This document shows, piece by piece, positions 6,621 through 12,789 of a DNA stretch of 12,789 nucleotides. The translations under genes and the position numbers were made by a program. Under the pieces are notes generated by a model that was not told where the DNA came from, did not search any database, and saw nothing but the letters and a program-made list of their open reading frames with translations. Numbering within the stretch: position 1 is the stretch's first letter; each line of letters starts with the position of its first letter. This stretch comes from Endozoicomonadaceae bacterium (GTDB lineage Bacteria; Pseudomonadota; Gammaproteobacteria; Pseudomonadales; Endozoicomonadaceae): positions 1 to 12,789 of the forward strand of contig JAAOIJ010000052.1 of NCBI GenBank assembly GCA_015163815.1, in the 5' to 3' direction.

Positions 6621-6634
6621 GTGTCATTTGACAC
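6621..6634. promoter_or_regulatory. Inverted repeat upstream of the kinase gene
   Basis: GTGTCA and TGACAC are perfect 6-base arms around TT, ending 19 bases before the AGGAG ribosome site. The symmetry and tight spacing suit a dimeric regulator site. It overlaps a TTGACA sequence (6628-6633) that has no matching -10. Confidence 0.4.
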
Positions 6635-6664
6635 TAAAAAATTGATGCCACCAGGAGCTAGTCT

Positions 6665-9553
6665 ATGTTTGGTATTCAGAAACCTTCTATAGAACGTCGT
6701 TTGCGCCATGCAATCATGACAACCACAGAAGTTGCTTTACTCATTACATTATTATTTTATAGTGTCACTGATTATTTTAAATCAAAAGAAAGATTATCCG
6801 ATCGATTAGCTGATATTGGTGAAATGGTCATTGAGCTAACACAAGATATGTTACACACTAATAATCCACAAATAATACAAGATATTTTATCTTCATTCTA
6901 CACATTACATGATATTGAAGATATTTATATTATTGAACAAAATCAGAAGCTCAAAGTGGGTTACGATGGATATGTTGAGTCACCTCGCATATTCAATGTA
7001 AATCCGGATCGACAAGATATTTTTATAGACAACTGGTTATATGTGTCATTGCCCATTGTTATGCCAAATAATCAAGTAGCAGGCCATGTCATTATCACAG
7101 CTGATACGACAGATTTAAATCATCAAATGAATTTAAATATTTTAATTGCCTTATTAATTACAGTCTTAGCGATTTTATTTTCGTATTTATGTGCTTTTTT
7201 ATTACAAAGAAACATTGCAACTCCTATTATTACTTTAGCTAACCAAATGAAAAAAATAAGTAAAAATCAAATATTTAATGTAAAGCTAGAACGCAAGAGT
7301 CATGATGAAATTGGTGATTTATATGATCAATTTAATCATTTATTAAAACAAGTACAACAACGAGATCATAAGTTACATCAACATAAAGTAAAATTAGAAG
7401 AAATTGTTAAATTAAGAACAACGGCATTAAATGTAGCCAATACGAATTTAAAAAAATCAATGAATGAAACAATTATTGCAAAAGATGCGGCATTAGATGC
7501 TGCAGAGGCTAAAAGTTCTTTTTTAGCCAATATGAGTCATGAAATCAGGACACCTATGAATGGTGTTTTAGGGATGATTGAAATGATGCAAGATACGCCA
7601 CTCGATTCAATACAGGAAGATTATTTAGCAACCGCTTATAGTTCTGCCTGTGCTTTATTACAAATCATTGATGATATATTAGATTTTTCTAAAATTGAAG
7701 CAGGTAAATTACAATTAGAACTGATTCCTTTTGATGTATCTTCTGTGATTGGTGATATTGCGCTTTTATTATCAAGCAAAGCACATCAAAAAGGAATTGA
7801 ATTAAATTATTTTATAGATCCTACGTTACCAAAAAGTATAATAGGTGATTCTGTTAGATTAAGACAAGTATTAATTAATATTGTTGGCAATGCCATTAAA
7901 TTTACACAAAAAGGTGAAGTGAGTATTCGATGTGTAGTGAAAGAAAAAGAGCCAAAAAACCTATCTTATCATATTCATTTTGCTATTCAAGATACCGGGA
8001 TTGGTTTAGAAAAAAATGTGATTCCTAATTTATTTCAACCTTTTACACAAGCGGATAACTCAACTACTAGAAAATTTGGAGGGACTGGATTAGGTTTAAG
8101 TATTTCTCAACAATTGATTGCATTAATGGATAGTCACATTTCAATTTCGAGTGAATTAGGTCAAGGTACTTGTTTTTATTTTGATCTCATGTTCAAAACA
8201 CCTATGAACCAACCTCAATCTTCAGCAGTTGAATTAGCACAACATCACTTAAAAGCAAAATCTGCTTTAATTATTGATGACAATAAAACAGTTCGTCATA
8301 TCTTAAAAGATTACTTAACACATTGGGGAATGCAAGTTGATTTAGCTAAAAATGGAAAGGATGCTTTAGAAAAATTAAAAACAATGCAAACGAATAACAA
8401 ACACTATCATATTGCTTATATTGATGAAAACATGCCTATTATGGATGGCCATACATTCATTACTGAGCTACGAAATAATACCATATACCATTCAATCAAG
8501 CGTGTTATGTTAATCACAGGATTGATGAATCCAGATAAAAAACAAGCAGCTCATTTACATGATGCCTTACCGAAACCTTTTCATCCGTTACAACTATTGG
8601 AATGTACTTTGAAAGTACTGGCTTTGATAGACTCTCATCATCGCCTCAAAGAAAAAAAGACGCTTTTACCGACAATGAAAAAAACCACTGATATCTCACT
8701 ATTATTAGTAGAAGACAATCTTGTGAATCAAAAGGTTGCTTTAGCTTTATTAAAAAAATTAGGGTTTCAACCACCTATGATTGCAAATAATGGAAAAGAA
8801 GCCATTCAAGCGATACAAAAAACAAATTACACTTTAATTTTCATGGATTGCCAAATGCCAGAAATGAATGGATATGAAGCAACACACTGGATTCGCAATT
8901 GGGAAAAAACAAAACAAAGAGAACCAATTCCAATTATTGCTATGACAGCGAATGCCATGGAAGGGGATAAAGAAAAATGTTTAGATGCAGGCATGGATGA
9001 CTATGTTAGCAAACCAATTAAATTAGATCATTTGGAGTCTGTGATTGAAAAATGGTTATCAAAAAAAGAGCAACAGCATCTTGAACCTAACTTACTTTCT
9101 GAAAACATGCCTGAACCTCACACTGCAGTCGAGACGAATCATCAGAAAAAGCCTCCTGAAAATCAAGAAAAACTAAAAGATACTCAAAATAAAACAAGCA
9201 TGGTATTAGATTTTAAAATTTTAAAACAACAATATAAAAAAAATAGCTCCAAAATACAATATGAATTTCAATTATTTACACAGTTTATGGATCGACACGT
9301 CAAATTGATCCTACCCGCTATTCAATATCAAAAAAAAGAACAGGCTATGGTATTATTAAATAAATTATCTGAAGCTTGTCAAGCATGGGGATATATTGCA
9401 GTTGATCAATATCTTCATCAATTATTAGTGATGACCAATCAAGCAGATTGGTTGAGTGCTATGCATACTATCTTAAAATTAATTAATAGTCTGCATCAAA
9501 CTGACGGTCTTGCTGCTGTCACTATTAATGATTATCAATATGAAAAAGATTAA
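6665..9553 (+). CDS. Hybrid sensor histidine kinase, BarA/GacS/LetS-like, with Asn in place of the Hpt His
   Basis: This inner-membrane sensor kinase has 962 residues. Order: TM1 (about 17-36), extracytoplasmic sensor (about 38-153), TM2 (156-180), HAMP with P187 and DEIGDL (214-219), coiled coil (220-285), HisKA with SHEIRTP (phosphorylated His292), and an ATPase domain with N409, DTGIG (443-447) and GGTGLGL (472-478). Two receiver domains follow: REC1 (Asp538/539, phospho-Asp587, Thr618, Lys637) and REC2 (Glu683/Asp684, phospho-Asp728, Thr761, Lys783). The last ~110 residues resemble a BarA/GacS Hpt domain, but Asn899 (AAT, 9359-9361) lies where the phosphorylated His belongs. The start is fixed by AGGAG (6653-6657), 7 bases upstream. 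BarA-type kinases usually have one REC and an active Hpt. No response-regulator gene is adjacent, so its partner must be elsewhere. Membership of the BarA/LetS group is inferred from layout. Confidence 0.9.
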   Translation: MFGIQKPSIERRLRHAIMTTTEVALLITLLFYSVTDYFKSKERLSDRLADIGEMVIELTQDMLHTNNPQIIQDILSSFYTLHDIEDIYIIEQNQKLKVGYDGYVESPRIFNVNPDRQDIFIDNWLYVSLPIVMPNNQVAGHVIITADTTDLNHQMNLNILIALLITVLAILFSYLCAFLLQRNIATPIITLANQMKKISKNQIFNVKLERKSHDEIGDLYDQFNHLLKQVQQRDHKLHQHKVKLEEIVKLRTTALNVANTNLKKSMNETIIAKDAALDAAEAKSSFLANMSHEIRTPMNGVLGMIEMMQDTPLDSIQEDYLATAYSSACALLQIIDDILDFSKIEAGKLQLELIPFDVSSVIGDIALLLSSKAHQKGIELNYFIDPTLPKSIIGDSVRLRQVLINIVGNAIKFTQKGEVSIRCVVKEKEPKNLSYHIHFAIQDTGIGLEKNVIPNLFQPFTQADNSTTRKFGGTGLGLSISQQLIALMDSHISISSELGQGTCFYFDLMFKTPMNQPQSSAVELAQHHLKAKSALIIDDNKTVRHILKDYLTHWGMQVDLAKNGKDALEKLKTMQTNNKHYHIAYIDENMPIMDGHTFITELRNNTIYHSIKRVMLITGLMNPDKKQAAHLHDALPKPFHPLQLLECTLKVLALIDSHHRLKEKKTLLPTMKKTTDISLLLVEDNLVNQKVALALLKKLGFQPPMIANNGKEAIQAIQKTNYTLIFMDCQMPEMNGYEATHWIRNWEKTKQREPIPIIAMTANAMEGDKEKCLDAGMDDYVSKPIKLDHLESVIEKWLSKKEQQHLEPNLLSENMPEPHTAVETNHQKKPPENQEKLKDTQNKTSMVLDFKILKQQYKKNSSKIQYEFQLFTQFMDRHVKLILPAIQYQKKEQAMVLLNKLSEACQAWGYIAVDQYLHQLLVMTNQADWLSAMHTILKLINSLHQTDGLAAVTINDYQYEKD

Positions 9554-9627
9554 ACTGAATCTTGCTGAATGGATTGTTGGACTGCAATAGTCTCTAATTG
9601 AGCATCAGTCGTTTAATCTCATGGTTT

Positions 9628-9641
9628 ATAGGTTTACCTAT
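9628..9641. terminator. Weak symmetric element between convergent genes
   Basis: ATAGGT and ACCTAT are perfect 6-base arms around TT, in the 91-base gap between the kinase stop and the end of the convergent gene. A stem of five pairs with a 4-base loop could form on either strand. There is no T-run, so a role as a shared terminator is only suggested by position. Confidence 0.25.
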
Positions 9642-9644
9642 TGC

Positions 9645-12600
9645 TTAAATTGGAGATGTTACTTTCATCCAATTTGAATAACAACTCATCTTTAACAACA
9701 TACCAGTTAAGTCATGAAAGTTTTTTTCCTTATCTTTCAATAATTCATTAAAATCTTCATTGCTAGAAGTCACATATCGTTCTATTTCTAAAAATAAAAT
9801 ATTGAGTTTTGGATTGTCTTCTTTTAGCTTTGTTAATACATATTCGGTTACCACTCGTTTAGCATATGTTTGTAGTGTAGGGCTTTGATTATCTATGGCA
9901 CTAACTGTAGAATCTAGATAATGTTGCTTACCTTGTATTTCTATATAAATTTGATCAATTTTGCCTGTTGTCTTATCAAGATTAACAGATGTAATAAAAT
10001 AATCAATTGGAGAGAACATCCACCCATTCCACTTCAGTATATATTCCTGTTGTATCTTGATATTACATAATGATAGATCTTGCTTCTGCAATAGGCCAGG
10101 CATATTATATCTTGCTATACTATTATAAAGAGACTGATTCATGCTCTGAGCTTCACTGTCTGAGAATGAAGAAATTACAGACTCTTGAGGTAATAAATGC
10201 TTTTCACGCATCAGACTCAAAATAATAAAAATATATCTATATACAACAATAGGAGAATTTTTTGCCTTATATTGAAATTGACAATAGCCTTGTTCAACAG
10301 CATTTAATTTGCAAAATATCAATTGTGTTTTATCGGCTAGCATATAAAAATTCTGAATAGTTTGTTTCAATTTTTCAAGCGATCGATGGCGATTCACTAT
10401 AAACCACCTCTCTGCATTACGAGTATCATGAGAGTGATTGACATATAGCAGTAAATTCAAACCTATATCATAAATAAATGGAAGATACTCGCTTAAAAAT
10501 ATTTCGTTTATCGTTTTATATGATTGTAATAATATATTGATACTCTCAGAAAACAGCTGATAATCTAATATACCTTGCATGGCATTAAACTCAAGCAATA
10601 AATGCTGTCTACAGATTAGCTCTTCTATATCACCTGGATTCTGCATCTGTTTTTTTAGAATATCTGAACATTTCATGAGGATATTTTTTTTATTCTGACT
10701 CTTATTTGTTTTAATATCCTTTATACAATTTTTTATGTTTTTTAACAAGGTAAGAGAGTAATCTTTTGTATTTTTTATACTGTTCAGTATATCTTCCAAT
10801 ACATTATCGAATAGTTCAGTAATATTGACTTTCAAGCCTTTCACATAATGCTGCATATTATATTTATCTAGAAAAGATATAATTAGGAAGAGATTAAAAT
10901 AATTTGTCAACTTTCTCTTTATGATTTTCTCGTGTTGTAATATTATTTTACAGTCTTGCTGCAATAATGGAATATACTGCATTAATTCTATATACTCAGC
11001 AGAGAAAAACTGATAAATTCTATAAATTAAACTTCCAAGACAAAAAGTACGCATAATAAAAAAGCATTGCTTCATGATATGTTGCACGTGACTGCTTGTA
11101 GAATACTGTGTTTTTTTTATCAATTGTAAACACGTCTGAAAAATTAAATACATAGAATCCATTAATTCTTTTTTTTGATGTTCTTTCTGCAATTGATTCT
11201 GATTCAGAATAAGATCACATGATTTGATAAGTATTGGTAGTATTTTAATGAAAGATTCTTGTGATTTCACAGTAACTACATCGTGTGAGATTGCTTTTTG
11301 AGTCAAAATGATAGTGTTTATTAAATACTGTTGTAAAAAAAAATAAACTGAATCATTAGATAACTTCTTATAAAAAATCATAGTAGAAAGTAAATGATTC
11401 ATAATTCTTAAATAATAAAAAAAATATAATTGTGGCTCCTCTAATTGAATAGACATTAATTGCTCTAAGATTGTTTTCAATAAACTGAAAGCTTGATTAA
11501 AAACTAGTTGTTTATCTACCAATAATGCTATTTTTTTATCATAAAAGAGAGAATCTATTTTATGAGCGTATATTTGTAGAAAAGCTGTATACGTTATAAA
11601 AGATATTTTAATATTATATTTATCTTTTTTTGGAGACTGAGTTAATTCATTGACAACTGCATGATCATTTACCATCCACTCCACACAATCCATCAGATTT
11701 CTTATAATCTCGAGATACAACTCACTATTTAAAGCTTTAAGCAGCACGCCAAGAATTAAAGAGATAAGATAACCTTTATCAATCTCCGAAAAATAAGCAA
11801 GAGTTTTACGCGTTGATAATTGTTGTAATAGATTATATATATTCGGATAGTCTTCCCATTTAAAGTTATTTTTTTCTTTTCCGTTGATATGATTCATCAA
11901 TAAAAAAAAGACAGGCTGCAATGCTGGGTTTTGTATTGCTTGTTCAATCAACTTTTGGTAATTCAAAATGCCTTCATTTAATTCAGATAAATTTTTCATT
12001 TTCATCAACTGTTCAAATTGCGGAAAATCTTGTCTGATTCTAGAAGTTAAGACAAGATGCGCTGGAGTATTGTATCGATCATACGGTTTCTTTTTTGAAA
12101 AACCAACTGTTCTACCACGACTACTTTGCATTTCATCTGCTATCTTTTTCTGAGGCATTATAATAGATGATATGCGTTTTATTTGCTCTGCATTTTTCTC
12201 CTGTTCTTGAGGATCTAGTGTCTTGTTTTGCACATCGGTCATACCGTGTAAAAAAACCTCTGCATACTTGATAATATGTTTTGTGTTTTTATCAGATAAT
12301 TTTTCTTGTAAAATCAAACAAGAAAATTGTCTTAAGAATAGCGTAAAAGAAGGTAATAATTTGAATTGATCTGTATCATATTGTTTGTTTAGTATTTTCA
12401 TGAATATCATGACACCTGAGCTATACTGATCCATAGATTGATACTCATTTTTTAACTCAAGTAATGCAGTTAAAATAAATTGAATATATTGAATAATCTG
12501 ATCATCTGTTTTTAGATCACATGCATCTTGTTTGTTTATAGCACTGTGGTTTTTTTTGATTTCAAATAAAATCTCTAAAAAAGAGATATAAATAGACATC

Positions 12601-12789
12601 GGCACTGCTTCATGATTTGCATCTCGAGCAACACAAGCTGAAATTTTGCTTTGTTTATTTGCTTGAAATATACGTACAATGTGATGAGCACATGCGCTTA
12701 TGATGTTTATAGAGACTTCATCATATAATACTGTTTTTAAAATATCATTAATCCAATAAATAGATCGACCCACAGAAGCTATCGGGACC
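9645..12789 (-). CDS. Very large helical protein with a RAP-like C-terminal domain (5' end outside the window)
   Basis: The frame is open from the right edge to TAA at 9645-9647, 1,047 codons inside the window. A GTG at 12771-12773 is an in-frame possible start, but it has no ribosome site and the frame stays open upstream (V-P-I-A-S), so the gene probably begins outside. Numbering from that GTG, residues 1-930 look almost wholly helical, rich in Leu, Ile, Lys, Asn and Gln, like helical-repeat proteins, with a basic linker at 216-235 (SSRGRTVGFSKKKPYDRY). Residues about 932-1035 resemble the RAP domain, a putative RNA-binding, endonuclease-like fold: IEIQGKQHYL (944-953), K972-R973, then ILFLEIERY (992-1000). 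The E-x-Q pattern replaces the E-x-K of active nucleases. Helical repeats plus RAP recall organellar RNA-handling proteins (FASTK, OPR). No export signal is visible. RNA binding is inferred; a host-directed effector role is speculative. Confidence 0.65.
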   Translation of the reverse strand, partial: VPIASVGRSIYWINDILKTVLYDEVSINIISACAHHIVRIFQANKQSKISACVARDANHEAVPMSIYISFLEILFEIKKNHSAINKQDACDLKTDDQIIQYIQFILTALLELKNEYQSMDQYSSGVMIFMKILNKQYDTDQFKLLPSFTLFLRQFSCLILQEKLSDKNTKHIIKYAEVFLHGMTDVQNKTLDPQEQEKNAEQIKRISSIIMPQKKIADEMQSSRGRTVGFSKKKPYDRYNTPAHLVLTSRIRQDFPQFEQLMKMKNLSELNEGILNYQKLIEQAIQNPALQPVFFLLMNHINGKEKNNFKWEDYPNIYNLLQQLSTRKTLAYFSEIDKGYLISLILGVLLKALNSELYLEIIRNLMDCVEWMVNDHAVVNELTQSPKKDKYNIKISFITYTAFLQIYAHKIDSLFYDKKIALLVDKQLVFNQAFSLLKTILEQLMSIQLEEPQLYFFYYLRIMNHLLSTMIFYKKLSNDSVYFFLQQYLINTIILTQKAISHDVVTVKSQESFIKILPILIKSCDLILNQNQLQKEHQKKELMDSMYLIFQTCLQLIKKTQYSTSSHVQHIMKQCFFIMRTFCLGSLIYRIYQFFSAEYIELMQYIPLLQQDCKIILQHEKIIKRKLTNYFNLFLIISFLDKYNMQHYVKGLKVNITELFDNVLEDILNSIKNTKDYSLTLLKNIKNCIKDIKTNKSQNKKNILMKCSDILKKQMQNPGDIEELICRQHLLLEFNAMQGILDYQLFSESINILLQSYKTINEIFLSEYLPFIYDIGLNLLLYVNHSHDTRNAERWFIVNRHRSLEKLKQTIQNFYMLADKTQLIFCKLNAVEQGYCQFQYKAKNSPIVVYRYIFIILSLMREKHLLPQESVISSFSDSEAQSMNQSLYNSIARYNMPGLLQKQDLSLCNIKIQQEYILKWNGWMFSPIDYFITSVNLDKTTGKIDQIYIEIQGKQHYLDSTVSAIDNQSPTLQTYAKRVVTEYVLTKLKEDNPKLNILFLEIERYVTSSNEDFNELLKDKEKNFHDLTGMLLKMSCYSNWMKVTSPI

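Noticed and set aside
11968..12153. Plus-strand open frame opposite the large RAP-like gene
   Set aside because: Lies wholly inside the larger minus-strand gene and has no ribosome site; a shadow.
1..12789. Search for tRNA, rRNA and CRISPR arrays
   Set aside because: No cloverleaf with a GTTCRANNC-type arm, no rRNA-like conserved segment and no regularly spaced repeats were seen by eye.

Overview
The window is strongly AT-rich. Its conserved proteins (long-form ribosomal protein L25, Pth, RF3, and a BarA/GacS/LetS-type hybrid kinase) look gammaproteobacterial. Decayed insertion-sequence pieces, long stretches without genes, broken gene remnants and a very large RAP-like helical protein suggest a host-associated lineage with a shrinking genome, perhaps in or near the Legionellales (Legionella, Coxiella, Rickettsiella, Berkiella-like). 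That placement is inferred from protein style only.

Layout. Bases 1-296 are the 3' end of an IS5-type transposase gene with an in-frame stop. Bases 297-1199 hold no intact gene, but carry a candidate frameshifted remnant on the minus strand and, just before rplY, a promoter-like box and two strong hairpins. rplY (ribosomal protein L25) and pth (peptidyl-tRNA hydrolase) follow as a two-gene unit at 1200-2517. A second, shorter copy of the same transposase end (2694-2855) lies after pth in the same orientation, so the two housekeeping genes sit between direct repeats. A 30-codon minus-strand remnant stops exactly at the edge of this second copy. Next come a small orphan gene for a predicted exported protein (3088-3753) and about 1 kb without genes but with five clear hairpins or palindromes (3754-4808). 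prfC (release factor 3) lies on the minus strand, divergent from a 962-residue hybrid histidine kinase on the plus strand. The window ends inside a minus-strand gene, convergent with the kinase, for a helical protein of more than 1040 residues with a RAP-like C-terminus.

Function. rplY, pth and prfC all serve translation (5S rRNA binding, recycling of peptidyl-tRNA, recycling of release factors). The kinase has the full set of phosphorelay domains, but its C-terminal Hpt-like domain has Asn where the phosphorylated His should be. This is the most specific anomaly in the window. The RAP-like protein is the most likely piece of little-described biology. No complete new multi-gene system is evident.
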